Source: an uncultured Lachnospiraceae bacterium
GTDB lineage: Bacteria; Bacillota; Clostridia; Lachnospirales; Lachnospiraceae
Direction: 5' to 3'
DNA length: 64,000 bases
Assembly: GCA_947178145.1 (NCBI GenBank)
Contig: CAMWXE010000016.1
Location: 1 to 64,000, forward strand
Shown here: in pieces, positions 7,270 through 17,158 of the stretch
How the letters are laid out: each line of letters starts with the position of its first letter
How positions within the stretch are numbered: the first letter of the stretch is position 1
Position numbers and translations under genes: made by a program
The notes under the pieces: model-generated
The model's input: only the letters and a program-made list of their open reading frames with translations
What the model was told of the DNA's origin: nothing
The model's database searches: none

Positions 7270-10089
7270 ATGAGTGTACAAACGAAAGGCGCTTATGCGG
7301 CATTTGATAAATACAAATTTTATTTAGACGATGTTCAAAAAAAAGTGAAAGAAGATCACGCGTTTAAATTTCCAGAATCTATACAATATAAAAGTGAAAA
7401 AGAAGTTCTATCTGCTTTTGAAGCATTGGATTGGTCATTTTCTACAGATGATACGACTTATTTATCGCATGATATACACCCATATCCTGCTAAATTTGCA
7501 CCACAACTTCCTGCACAAATCATTAAATTACTTTCATCTGAAGGAGAGTGTATATGGGATCCATTTGGGGGTAGTGGAACCACTGCTTTAGAAGCTGCAT
7601 TGAATAATAGAAGCTGCATTAGCACAGATATTAATCCGATAGGAAGCATTATAGGAAAAGCGAAGACAACAACGCTTGGAACGGAAGATATAGAGGATAT
7701 AATCAGATTTATAGATAGGCTGGAGTACTATGACCGTAACACAGAACGTTTAGCAGATTTCATTGACAAGCGTAAAGGGACTCTTGAAGAAGAGATTCCG
7801 GATATTCCCAATATTGAAAAATGGTTTGAACCAACAGCAGTTTGCGAATTGGCTTTTTTGAAGTATTTCATGAAAATGGAGTTAAAGACTTCCGCAACTA
7901 TTACGATTGCAAAGGCCTCGCTTTCAAAAATTATTACACGGGTATCAAATCAAGAAAATGAAACGACGTATCGAGCAGTTTTTAAGGAAATGAAAAGTGG
8001 AGACACTATTAAATTATACCTGAAAGATTTGAAAGATAATTTAAAGAAAATCAAAGAGTTAAGTCCTCTCATGAGTTATCAGGATATCAAATTTATCACT
8101 ACCAACGTTATGGAATCTATAGTTGGCAGGGATAAAGCCATACAGAGTGGAACGGTAGATTTGGTTGTAACATCACCACCGTACCCTAACGCGTTTGACT
8201 ATCATTTATATCATCGGTTTAGAATATTTTGGCTGGATGGAGACCCTCGTGACGTTGGGAAAATGGAAATTGGGTCTCATCTTAAATATCAGAGAAATAA
8301 GAGAAGGTTCGAACAGTTTGAGAAGGAAATGACACCTGTCCTTAAGAATTGTATGGAGGCATTGAAAGCGGGGCGATATGCTGTTTTTATTCTTGGCAAC
8401 GCTGTATTTGACGGAGAAGAATACAAAACAGCTGAGAGAATAGGGAAGGTTGCGGAGACACTTGGTTTTATAAATATAGGAATTGTTGACAGACCTTTGC
8501 CCGAAAACAAAAGATCCATGAAGAACTGGGCAAGAAGAGCGACTACAGAACAGATCTTGATTTTGAAGAAGCCGGCAGTTGAATCGTTGATTAAATTGGT
8601 ACCTGTTGAATACAGGCTATGGCCATATGAAATTGAGATAAGCCGAAAGGAACGAGCAGCAATTTGTGATGTTGATGCGGATGAATTCAAATCAATGGAT
8701 ACAATGGTTCTGAAACAACTAAAGAAATTGACCTTTTATAAAGGGTTTACGATCAATGATGTCGAATTTATGACCTGGCAAAGAATTTTGGAACACGGTA
8801 TAGAAGATACAGCGAAGCGAAAAGAACCTAAATATCTTACACATGGAATTCACCCTTATAAAGGAAAGTTCTATCCGCAATTAGTACGACCACTTTTAAA
8901 TATATTGAAAGTCGAAGCAAATGGGAGAGTATTTGATCCTTTCTGTGGCAGTGGCACAGTTATCCTTGAGTCAATATTAAACGGGTATGATGCCTATGGT
9001 TGTGATATCAATCCTATTGCGGTTGAAATAGCGATGGTAAAAAATACTATATTTAAGGTTAACCCATATGAATTTGAAAAACAAGTTTCTATGTTTAGGC
9101 ATTGTATTGATCGGTATGTAGAGTCGGACTATGAGAATATGCTTTTTACAGATACATTGGATGAAATCAGAAGCTGGTTCCCAGAAAAAGTAATCTCAAA
9201 AATGGGATTTATTTTAGCTGAAATCAGCAAGGTTCCAGATGAATGCATTCGGAATTTTCTAAAGGTAATTCTTAGTTCAATTATTCGTGAAATTTCACAG
9301 CAAGAACCTTCAGATTTGAGAATTCGACGTCGGAAGGAAGCAATTGAAGATGCGCCTGTGTTAGAGCTTTACATAAAGAATCTAGACAAACAATATCATA
9401 ACATAATGGATTTCCATCAGGTAAAAAGCAATGCACCTGAGTCCATAGGAGAGGCTCATGTATGGCAAGGAACATCAGCAAATATAGAATCCGTTACTTC
9501 TAAAATAGAAAAAAACAGTATAGATATTGTTATCACAAGCCCGCCATATGCAACGGCGCTGCCTTATATTGATACAAATAGGCTTAATATGCTTGTTTTA
9601 GGAGGTTATACTTCGGAAAAAAGAGTGCCGATTGAAGCTTCCATGACAGGAACTAGAGAAATCAGTAAGTCAACTCGTCTTATGTTTGAATCACTGATTG
9701 CTAACCATGATTACGGAAAAATATGTTCAGAAACGGCGAAAGATATTATTAATAGGATATATACGCAGAATAAAGATGCTAATGTGGGATTTAGAAAAAA
9801 AAACATGGCAGCATTAATATATATGTATTTTCAGGATATGAGTCTTGTTATGGAGACGTTAAATCAGGTGGTTAAATCTGGCGGACATATTTGTATTGTT
9901 ATAGGAGACACGAAAACAACAACTGGTGAGGAAAAGATTATCATACGAACAACGCAAATGTTAAGAGAAACCGGATCCGCTTTAGGATGGCAGCTTATCG
10001 ATGATATTCCGATAAGTGTTACAAAAGAAAAATATCTCCATATGTATAATTCTATTACTGAAAACAACATTTTGATTTTTAAAAAATAA
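7270..10089 (+). CDS. DNA methyltransferase with two tandem MTase domains (TSPPY-type)
   Basis: Domain 1: HDIHPYPAKFAPQL, DPFGGSGTTALEA, VVTSPPYPNAFDYH. Domain 2: HGIHPYKGKFYPQL, DPFCGSGTVILES, VITSPPYATALPYID. Confidence 0.92.
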   Translation: MSVQTKGAYAAFDKYKFYLDDVQKKVKEDHAFKFPESIQYKSEKEVLSAFEALDWSFSTDDTTYLSHDIHPYPAKFAPQLPAQIIKLLSSEGECIWDPFGGSGTTALEAALNNRSCISTDINPIGSIIGKAKTTTLGTEDIEDIIRFIDRLEYYDRNTERLADFIDKRKGTLEEEIPDIPNIEKWFEPTAVCELAFLKYFMKMELKTSATITIAKASLSKIITRVSNQENETTYRAVFKEMKSGDTIKLYLKDLKDNLKKIKELSPLMSYQDIKFITTNVMESIVGRDKAIQSGTVDLVVTSPPYPNAFDYHLYHRFRIFWLDGDPRDVGKMEIGSHLKYQRNKRRFEQFEKEMTPVLKNCMEALKAGRYAVFILGNAVFDGEEYKTAERIGKVAETLGFINIGIVDRPLPENKRSMKNWARRATTEQILILKKPAVESLIKLVPVEYRLWPYEIEISRKERAAICDVDADEFKSMDTMVLKQLKKLTFYKGFTINDVEFMTWQRILEHGIEDTAKRKEPKYLTHGIHPYKGKFYPQLVRPLLNILKVEANGRVFDPFCGSGTVILESILNGYDAYGCDINPIAVEIAMVKNTIFKVNPYEFEKQVSMFRHCIDRYVESDYENMLFTDTLDEIRSWFPEKVISKMGFILAEISKVPDECIRNFLKVILSSIIREISQQEPSDLRIRRRKEAIEDAPVLELYIKNLDKQYHNIMDFHQVKSNAPESIGEAHVWQGTSANIESVTSKIEKNSIDIVITSPPYATALPYIDTNRLNMLVLGGYTSEKRVPIEASMTGTREISKSTRLMFESLIANHDYGKICSETAKDIINRIYTQNKDANVGFRKKNMAALIYMYFQDMSLVMETLNQVVKSGGHICIVIGDTKTTTGEEKIIIRTTQMLRETGSALGWQLIDDIPISVTKEKYLHMYNSITENNILIFKK

Positions 10090-10094
10090 AAGAT

Positions 10095-10128
10095 GCCACT
10101 TTCTATGCGTTTTCCTATAGAGAGTGGC
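10095..10128. terminator. Hairpin between convergent methyltransferase and PLD nuclease genes
   Basis: GCCACTTTCTAT...ATAGAGAGTGGC with one G-U pair, followed by GACTTTTATT. Confidence 0.7.
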
Positions 10129-10136
10129 GACTTTTA

Positions 10137-11414
10137 TTATATCCAGCCCATTTTACGTGCTATTGATTTACCGCCAGAAGGCAGTGATTGATCGCAAATA
10201 GCAAGATAGTTGTTATAATCTATGCTTCCAGCGGAATAAAAATCAAGATCGTAATCACATCCTATTATGGTTGATTCTCTCATCACCAAGAGTGGATAAG
10301 GGTTAGCAGGAGCAGTAAGGCCGTTTAGTATTGAAGGGGTAATTGTGATACGAATTTCTGATTTCTTTGTGTAATAAATTGTGTTGAGAGCATAGTTTAA
10401 CTCTGTTTTTATGAGGTTCCCGTTATTATCAAAGACGCGAATATTAACAATTGGATCAGGCACTCGTTGAGGATAAGATGGATTCGCTGGCTTTTTGGGA
10501 GTAGTTGCTCCTGTAAATGGGAATCCAAAGAAAGTCGGGTTTTGATTAATTGCAGCTTTGCTCAATAAAATTTCTCCATTACGATGAGGAACAATCTGAA
10601 TAACAAATCCGTTTATAACTATCGGAACTACTACAGGAGCGGCTGGCACAATTCCAGAAACGGAGGCAGAAAGTGTGCTGGGAGGGCTGGCTTTTTTTAC
10701 AGAGGGCATAACGATGCCAGCACTTGTTGCCGCCGTAATAATAACATTTTTAGGTATTGAACGGGCTGGTTTGATTTTAAAACCTCCAAATAATGAGGTG
10801 TGGCCAGAACTTGTTGAGACTGAAGTCATGGCTGCAGAAGACTTTGGCTTCTTTGTTTCGTCAAGCAAAAAGCCTGACGTAATAAGTGTATTTAAAAAAG
10901 TGGGGGTCAGTTTAGTTATGCATGACAACCCATAAGTTGCAATAGAGCTATAGCATTCAAAGAGTTCATCAAACTGCATCTGCTCTTTTGGAATATCAAA
11001 GTCAACGATCATGCCACCTTCAAAATTTGTTTCCAATCCACCAGATGTAAAGTTGCTGGAGCCATAATAGACGGAAGCTTTTGCTGCACCTGAAAAAATG
11101 TATAGTTTGGGATGAAACGTAGAGTAATTAACATGCAGAATCTGGACTTCATCAAAGTTTGCTAATGCATATTGCAAGGCTTGCAGGCTGGTTCCTTTGT
11201 GATCAATTCCAAATACAGCAGCAGACGTATTTCCTCTGGAGTTCCAGCCTTGAATACTGGTGTGCAATTTATAGAAAGGGTTAATTTTTGCAAATGCGGC
11301 TAAACAATAAAAGTGAGTGTAGTTTGTATTCTGAAAATTTTTATCAAGCCAGTCAATTAACCGGAATTTTCCAGATGGTTGGTCAGCTGGTTTGATGTAT
11401 TGATATAAGGGCAT
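10137..11414 (-). CDS. PLD-family nuclease-like protein, candidate restriction endonuclease
   Basis: FHPKLYIFSGAAKASVYYGSSNFTSGGLETNFEGGMIVDF (HxK...GSxN); Ser/Pro/Ala-rich linker, then a distinct C-terminal domain. Confidence 0.8.
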   Translation of the reverse strand: MPLYQYIKPADQPSGKFRLIDWLDKNFQNTNYTHFYCLAAFAKINPFYKLHTSIQGWNSRGNTSAAVFGIDHKGTSLQALQYALANFDEVQILHVNYSTFHPKLYIFSGAAKASVYYGSSNFTSGGLETNFEGGMIVDFDIPKEQMQFDELFECYSSIATYGLSCITKLTPTFLNTLITSGFLLDETKKPKSSAAMTSVSTSSGHTSLFGGFKIKPARSIPKNVIITAATSAGIVMPSVKKASPPSTLSASVSGIVPAAPVVVPIVINGFVIQIVPHRNGEILLSKAAINQNPTFFGFPFTGATTPKKPANPSYPQRVPDPIVNIRVFDNNGNLIKTELNYALNTIYYTKKSEIRITITPSILNGLTAPANPYPLLVMRESTIIGCDYDLDFYSAGSIDYNNYLAICDQSLPSGGKSIARKMGWI

Positions 11415-11513
11415 AATAAATCTCCTTTCAGTTCGGTTATAATTTTTAACTACCCAAATTGAATGACTCTAAATTAGTTCGAAAAGACAAACTATAGATT
11501 ATGCTTATTTGAT

Positions 11514-12044
11514 TCAAAGATTGTCCATCATTTTGTTCATACGATTTTTCCAGTTAGTATATGCTGATTGCTCAAAAGCCCCTTGTCTCTTATACCTTTT
11601 AATATCTTTTATAATAAATTTTGCTATTCTTCCTCTTTTTCTACGAAGAAATGCAATTGTTTCATCCACTCCTGCTCCTACTAAAAACTGACCATCAATT
11701 TCAAAATATGAATCATAGTCAATACATTTTGCATTCCATATAGACTTTACATCATTTAAATCGCCCAAACGATAAAGTAGATAGGTACTGCATATTATAG
11801 AAAGTGGGCAATCATAAGTATTATCAATTTCTCTTGCAACGTTTGAATCATAACTACAAAGAGCTTCGCGTTCTTTTACCTCGATTGCGAATAACTTTCT
11901 AATAAGTTCAGCATATTTGTAAGAGAAATCTCGGTGTAATTCCTTATATAGTAATTTTCTGAAATCACATATTTTTAGCTTATCATCTACTTCAGTTGAT
12001 TTAATGTTCTTACTGACAATTTCCAAAATCGATTCATTGTCCAT
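11514..12044 (-). CDS. Hypothetical protein, same strand and upstream of the PLD nuclease
   Basis: 176-aa ORF MDNESILEIVSKNIKSTEVDDKLKICDFRKLLYKELHRD...; no family recognised. Confidence 0.7.
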   Translation of the reverse strand: MDNESILEIVSKNIKSTEVDDKLKICDFRKLLYKELHRDFSYKYAELIRKLFAIEVKEREALCSYDSNVAREIDNTYDCPLSIICSTYLLYRLGDLNDVKSIWNAKCIDYDSYFEIDGQFLVGAGVDETIAFLRRKRGRIAKFIIKDIKRYKRQGAFEQSAYTNWKNRMNKMMDNL

Positions 12045-12125
12045 GTCATCACCCCAAATATAAATAACCTTCTATTTTTTTAACATTCGGATATAAAAAC
12101 AGATTATTTTATATCATTTATTTTT

Positions 12126-12240
12126 CCTCTTTTGGATTCAACCCAATCTTATCCATATATTCATCATGTGTCTTCTGGATCTGTAAATTCATATCAAACG
12201 GCTCTGACTATGGGTAAATATCCATCCAGAGATTAAAGTC
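12126..12240 (-). pseudogene. Short C-terminal gene remnant with an in-frame stop
   Basis: Reverse strand reads DFNLWMDIYP*SEPFDMNLQIQKTHDEYMDKIGLNPKEEK*. Confidence 0.4.
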
Positions 12241-12256
12241 TGCCTCTGCCTTTAAT

Positions 12257-12277
12257 AGAGCCTCGGCTCTTTTTTTT
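12257..12277 (+). terminator. Intrinsic terminator
   Basis: AGAGCC-TC-GGCTCT followed by TTTTTTT. Confidence 0.7.
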
Positions 12278-12376
12278 CACGTCTTTGATAGAATTACATT
12301 TTTCTACTTCTTCCATATATTTCCCGTAACGCTCACACCATGAACGCATCAAAGAAAGTGTACCAAAGCTGACATA

Positions 12377-12406
12377 CAGATTAAGTTGTTGGCGCAACTT
12401 AATCTG
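12377..12406. repeat. Perfect 12-bp inverted repeat
   Basis: CAGATTAAGTTG-TTGGCG-CAACTTAATCTG. Confidence 0.8.
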
Positions 12407-12470
12407 AGTGCAAAAAGGACAAGCCTCTTTACATAAATACACAGATTTATTATAGCAGAGGCTTTTCCGG

Positions 12471-13233
12471 ATGAAAAGGAGGGAAAGCTGTAAAATTGAA
12501 TATTTTTTCAGAGGTAAAAGAACATCTGACAGCAAGAAAAGTGGCAGAATATTATGGTCTGATTTTTCTCTGCCTATTGATGCGAAGGGGAATGCAGAGT
12601 TAAGTGTGCGGGAAAAAGAGCGCATCCGCAGGGAAAAGGCAGAGCGTGAAAGGGTAACACGTATTCAGGAAGGGTTTGAAAAATGGTGCAGTCGGACTGT
12701 TGATATATTGAGAAACTGTATTTCAGAGATTGAAAGTGTAAATCGTTTTCTTGTTGGTAAACCGCCTGACATTATTTTTTCAAAGGATTATGCGCAGATG
12801 CTTCATGCAGATCCACTTATCAATTACTGGCTGGATATTCTGTGCGTGGGAGATATTTCAGAAAAGCAGGAGTTATTTCTAAAAGACAGAAAGAAGGTGG
12901 AGGAAATTGCAGGAACAGTCTGCACAGGCAGAAAACGAATTATGGAATGCAGTCGGGGAAGCGTTTGATATGGAAATGAGTACCGTAGAGGACGTTCTGG
13001 AATCGCTTACAAGGACACAGAAATGGAATGTGAAATACTCTATTGAAAACTGCATGACTATTTTATACAGAGATCCGCTGCTGAAAGATGCCATATGGGA
13101 GCAGATGGCGGAGAGGGAGGGAGTGACGGAGCAATTAAAGGCACACGAACAGATGCTTTGGGTGCAGAGAATGAATGGCATTAGGGCGAGGGCGGAAGAG
13201 ATTGTGATGGAGGAAATTATATACACATTATAA
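12471..13233 (+). pseudogene. Frameshifted hypothetical gene
   Basis: ORF 12471-12968 (...LFLKDRKKVEE) continues with coding character in another frame (LQEQSAQAENELWNAVGEAFDMEMSTVEDVLESLTR..., 12907-13233). Confidence 0.5.
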
Positions 13234-13362
13234 TGAGTTAGAGTGGGGCAGAGGGTATCTGTCTCATTTGTAAGTTTTATGCAATTTTAAGAAGTATTTA
13301 AATGACAATTTGGATATTTTGTTGTAAAATTAATTTGGAAAATTATGCAAGGAGGTTGTCCA

Positions 13363-13616
13363 ATGATCGACAACAAAAAGGAACAAGAGAGGAATTGGTT
13401 GATACAAAGGGGTATTTTATTTTGCCGAGTGAACTGTTCAGCAATGTGAGGGAAAAAGCACCACAGGACGAGAACTTGAACAAAACGCTTGAAAAGATGT
13501 TCCGAAATATAGAAAGTTCTGCACAAGGACATGACAGTGAAAATGACTTAAAAGGTCTGTTTGATGACCTTGATTTGATAGGTTACTTGCGTATTTTGAG
13601 AAGTATTTGGATTTAG
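13363..13616 (+). pseudogene. hsdM: Type I restriction-modification hsdM remnant with internal deletion and frameshift
   Basis: Start MIDNKKEQERN in one frame, then ELVDTKGYFILPSELFSNVREKAPQDENLNKTLEKMFRNIESSAQGHDSENDLKGLFDDLDL in another; matches segments of HsdM N-terminal domains. Confidence 0.8.
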
Positions 13617-13670
13617 CTGGGATGAAATAATGTTATCAGATACTTTTAACACTGAAAATTTAAAAGTATT

Positions 13671-13698
13671 CAATTCGCTACACGCGTGTAGCGAATTG
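13671..13698. repeat. Perfect 28-bp palindrome, copy 1
   Basis: CAATTCGCTACACGCGTGTAGCGAATTG. Confidence 0.95.
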
Positions 13699-13813
13699 GA
13701 AAAGGTATATATCTAAAACAGAAATTTTTAGATGCTCTATTTTATTTTGAGAAATTTGCAGATAATTTGCGAGAATTAGAACACTAAAAAAGTTATGAGG
13801 TGGAAAAAGGGGA

Positions 13814-14194
13814 ATGATACATTTTTATAAGGAACAAGTAGAATTGGCAGTAAAATTAGTTGATATAAAAAGCAAATATGATGATATAAAAGCTTCGAAG
13901 GATGTAGCTGAAATAGAGGCTATGATTCATACGGCAAAGCCGACTGTGGAGTTTGTCAATGCAGCGAAACAGTTAGACAAAAGAATCAATGAGGACTATC
14001 CTGAAATCTATGAAATGCATAACATAGCATTGAACATGGCAAATCCTGCAAGGATATGTCAGGACAAGTCATTTTCTGAATATGATGCGATTTTAAAAGA
14101 TTTGAATAGTGACTTATATGGAATTTTGGCATCTGTATTATTAAAACATGGAAAGATTTCTTGTATTAAAGAGTTTATTGAAAGCGTTGATTAA
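13814..14194 (+). CDS. Hypothetical 126-aa protein between the two palindromes
   Basis: MIHFYKEQVELAVKLVDIKSKYDDIKASKDVAEIEAM...; no family recognised. Confidence 0.6.
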   Translation: MIHFYKEQVELAVKLVDIKSKYDDIKASKDVAEIEAMIHTAKPTVEFVNAAKQLDKRINEDYPEIYEMHNIALNMANPARICQDKSFSEYDAILKDLNSDLYGILASVLLKHGKISCIKEFIESVD

Positions 14195-14208
14195 TATTTA
14201 TCAAATTG

Positions 14209-14234
14209 AATTCGCTACATGCGTGTAGCGAATT
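14209..14234. repeat. 26-bp palindrome, copy 2 (one arm mismatch)
   Basis: AATTCGCTACATGCGTGTAGCGAATT, 15 bp before the DUF1016 ATG. Confidence 0.95.
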
Positions 14235-14248
14235 GAGGAGAGTGAAAA

Positions 14249-15258
14249 ATGGCGAATACAGAACTGATGGATACAGAAGATGAACTGAAATTTTATCAGG
14301 AAGTTCATGCTATACTGGATGAGGCAAAAAGTAAAATATATGAAGCTGCTAATAATATTATGACATATGCATATTGGAATGTCGGCAAAAGAATTATTGA
14401 ACAGGAACAAAAGGGCAATAGAAAAGCAAAGTATGGTTCGTATCTTATAAAACGTCTTTCGCAAGAATTGTCCGATGAATATGGCACAGGATTTTCGGTT
14501 GCCAATATTAGGAATTGCAGACAATTATATTTGACATTTCCAAAAGAATCTTATGGATATTCATTGATTGGAAAAATTCATTGGTCACATCTTAGAACTA
14601 TTATGCGGTTGGATGACGAGGAAGAACGGAATTTTTATTTGAAAGAGGTTGCAAATGAATACTGGTCTGTTAAGGAATTGGAGCGCAATATAAAATCCGG
14701 CTATTACAAACGCATTCTTTCAACACAATTTCCTGATAAAGTTGGACAAACTTCTAGTTTCGTGAAAGATCCATATGTTTTAGAATTTATGGGGATTAGA
14801 GATAATAAGGAAATTGCTGAAAAGGATGTTGAAAACGCAATTATTTGCAAAAATTTCTTTTAGAGTTGGGGAGGGGGTTTTGCTTTGTGGACAGACAGAT
14901 GCGTATTTGCACCGAAACATCTGATTTTTATATTGACTTAGTGTTTTACAATTATATATTAAAATGTTTTGTATTGATAGATTTGAAAACTCATAAGCTG
15001 ACTCATCAGGATATTGGACAGATGGATATGTATATCAGAATGTTTGATGATCTAAAAAGACAGTCAGATGATAATCCGACTATTGGTATTATCTTTTGCA
15101 CAGATAAAGATGAAACAATGGTAAAGTATTCCGTTTTGAATGAGAGTGAACAGATATTTGCATCTAAGTATATGACTGTGTTGCCTACGGTAGAAGAACT
15201 GAAGAACGGGTTAGAACGTAATCAATTGATGTATGGAGAGGAATTGAAGGACAATTAA
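14249..15258 (+). pseudogene. DUF1016/YhcG-type PD-(D/E)XK nuclease split into two ORFs by a -1 frame change
   Basis: 14249-14863: MDTEDELKFYQEVHAILDEAK...YWNVGKRIIEQEQ...FSVANIRNCRQLYLTF; 14845-15258: LQKFLLELGRGFCFVDRQMRICTETSDFYIDLVFYNYILKCFVLIDLKTHKLTHQDIGQMDMYI. Confidence 0.85.
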
Positions 15259-15466
15259 CAACATGATAACATTAGCTCATATAAGCAGGATAATATGGTT
15301 AAATCAAATAATCAAAAGGAAAATAAACTTAGCAAAGAATAAACACTAAACAAAATTGCTTAGTAATTGTTAATTGTGGATAATCAGAACTGACATTAAA
15401 AACGTGTAAAATTTGATTGAAGCAGTGCAATAGAAGGCACAAAGAAAATGGGGGAGATGAAGGCTT

Positions 15467-16021
15467 GTGAACAGGGTCGGAACGAAAGCCATCGAGACAA
15501 AACGATGCATTTTAAGAAGAATCTGCGCGGACGACTATAAGATGATGTATGAAAACTGGGCAAAATATGAATCCGTGTGCAGGTATTTTCCATTTGATCC
15601 AATAGAAGACATTCAAATATATCAACAGAAAGTACAAAGATGGTCGGATAGTTATGCGTCGGATGTCTATTTTCACTGGGTAATTGAGTGGAAGGAAAAT
15701 AAAGAACTGATTGGGACAATTAACCTGGGAAATGTCGAAGAATCCTGTCTGATGTCCGATACATGCTATATGCTTTCTCCCCAATACTGGGGAAGGGGAA
15801 TTATGACAGAGGTGCTTTATGCCGTATTGCATTATGCATTCAATGAAATAGGACTCAACCGGGTTCAGGCTGAGGTGTTTGCTGGGAATGTGGCCTCGGA
15901 ACATGTTCTGGCAAAATGCGGGATGCAGTATGAGGGAAGCGCACGGCAGAAGTATTATAAAAATGGTTCTTTTATTGATGCTGCCCAATATGCGATTCTC
16001 AGACAGGATTTTGAGAAATGA
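15467..16021 (+). CDS. GNAT N-acetyltransferase (RimJ/RimL-like)
   Basis: TKRCILRRICADDYKMMYENW, YWGRGIMTEVLYAVLHYAFNEIGLNRVQAEVFAGNVASEHVLAKCGMQYEG. Confidence 0.9.
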   Translation: MNRVGTKAIETKRCILRRICADDYKMMYENWAKYESVCRYFPFDPIEDIQIYQQKVQRWSDSYASDVYFHWVIEWKENKELIGTINLGNVEESCLMSDTCYMLSPQYWGRGIMTEVLYAVLHYAFNEIGLNRVQAEVFAGNVASEHVLAKCGMQYEGSARQKYYKNGSFIDAAQYAILRQDFEK

Positions 16022-16099
16022 AGTCTGGATGGAGAACAACAAGCGATCAGATTTCTAATTGTATCTCCCTTCTTTTTAAGAAATCGGAAAGGAAAAAAT

Positions 16100-16786
16100 A
16101 TGTATTATAAAGAATGTGGCAGCAGGGTCGGGCAGCTGGTGATATTTATTCATGGCGGTTTTACCACACATGAATCATTTATGAAGCAGTATAATCTGCT
16201 TCCGGATAAAAGAATGATTTTTGTTGACTTGCCTGGCTGTGGAAATAGTGTTCAGGAAGGCGTTGACGGTTTTTCATTTGATAGAGCTGCTTATGGGGTA
16301 ATGAATTTGGTAGAAAGGCTTTCTCCTGACAGAAAGGTCATTTTGATTGCTCATTCTTACGGAGGGTTGATTGTCAAAGAAGTTTTGATGAAAATACCTG
16401 ATCGGATTGAAAAAGTAGTTGTGGGCAGTACAAATGTTCAAAGAAGTCTTTTGTTTTGGCTCTATACGAGAAAAATAGGATGCCATATTCTTTGGAAACA
16501 AAACAACGAGCGCTATGAGCGGGAACAAATTTCATGGAAATGTGTGTGCGATATGCAAAAGGACGCATGGCATAAATTTGACATAAGCAAACTAAAAAGC
16601 AATTCCCAACTGGAATGTTTATTTTTGTGTGCAGAGCATGATATCAAAGAAATTCGGAATTCGATGAAGCTGTGGAAAGAGAAAATGCCGAACTGTAAAC
16701 TCTGTGAAGTGCCCCAATCAGGTCACAACTATTTTTGGGATATGCCGGAGATTGTAAATCCATTGATAGCTGATTTTTGTAAATAA
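16100..16786 (+). CDS. Alpha/beta hydrolase
   Basis: VIFIHGGFTTHESF, LIAHSYGGLIVKEVL nucleophile elbow, C-terminal SGHNYFWD. Confidence 0.85.
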   Translation: MYYKECGSRVGQLVIFIHGGFTTHESFMKQYNLLPDKRMIFVDLPGCGNSVQEGVDGFSFDRAAYGVMNLVERLSPDRKVILIAHSYGGLIVKEVLMKIPDRIEKVVVGSTNVQRSLLFWLYTRKIGCHILWKQNNERYEREQISWKCVCDMQKDAWHKFDISKLKSNSQLECLFLCAEHDIKEIRNSMKLWKEKMPNCKLCEVPQSGHNYFWDMPEIVNPLIADFCK

Positions 16787-16931
16787 GGTATTATAGCTGT
16801 GGCACACTGATTCCTTGTCCATTGAAGCAGAGGAATCATGTGTTAAATGAACATCAAACTGCTATCGTACTGCTTTCGCATGTTTTATGGAAGCGGCAGG
16901 GATAAAAATTTGATTAGCGTGTGATAGCTGT

Positions 16932-16960
16932 AAGCAAAGGAATTATTTCCTTTGCTTTTT
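16932..16960 (+). terminator. Intrinsic terminator downstream of the alpha/beta hydrolase
   Basis: AAGCAAAGGAA-TTAT-TTCCTTTGCTT then TTT; outer arms GTGTGAT/ATCACAC also pair. Confidence 0.75.
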
Positions 16961-17046
16961 CAGTTTCAGGAATAATCACACGCGTATATCATATCATTCG
17001 TGTGCAATATAAATGATGACACAAATTAAACGTTACTGTTCACGTC

Positions 17047-17158
17047 CAATGTCAGTAACTTAAGGAATTTGACCAACAAATTGTGCTGGAAAATGCCCAA
17101 TAAATCATTGTATTTGTTCACAAATCCTAGGTATTAAGGTCTTAAGTTAATGACATTA
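17047..17158 (+). mobile_element. 112-bp MITE, copy 1, with 9-bp target duplication
   Basis: CAATGTCAGTAACTTAAGG...CTTAAGTTAATGACATTA; GTTCACGTC on both sides (17038-17046, 17159-17167). Confidence 0.9.

Noticed and set aside
12233-12625. 130-aa minus-strand ORF
   Set aside because: Covers a terminator, a hairpin and the start of a plus-strand ORF; no protein-like features.
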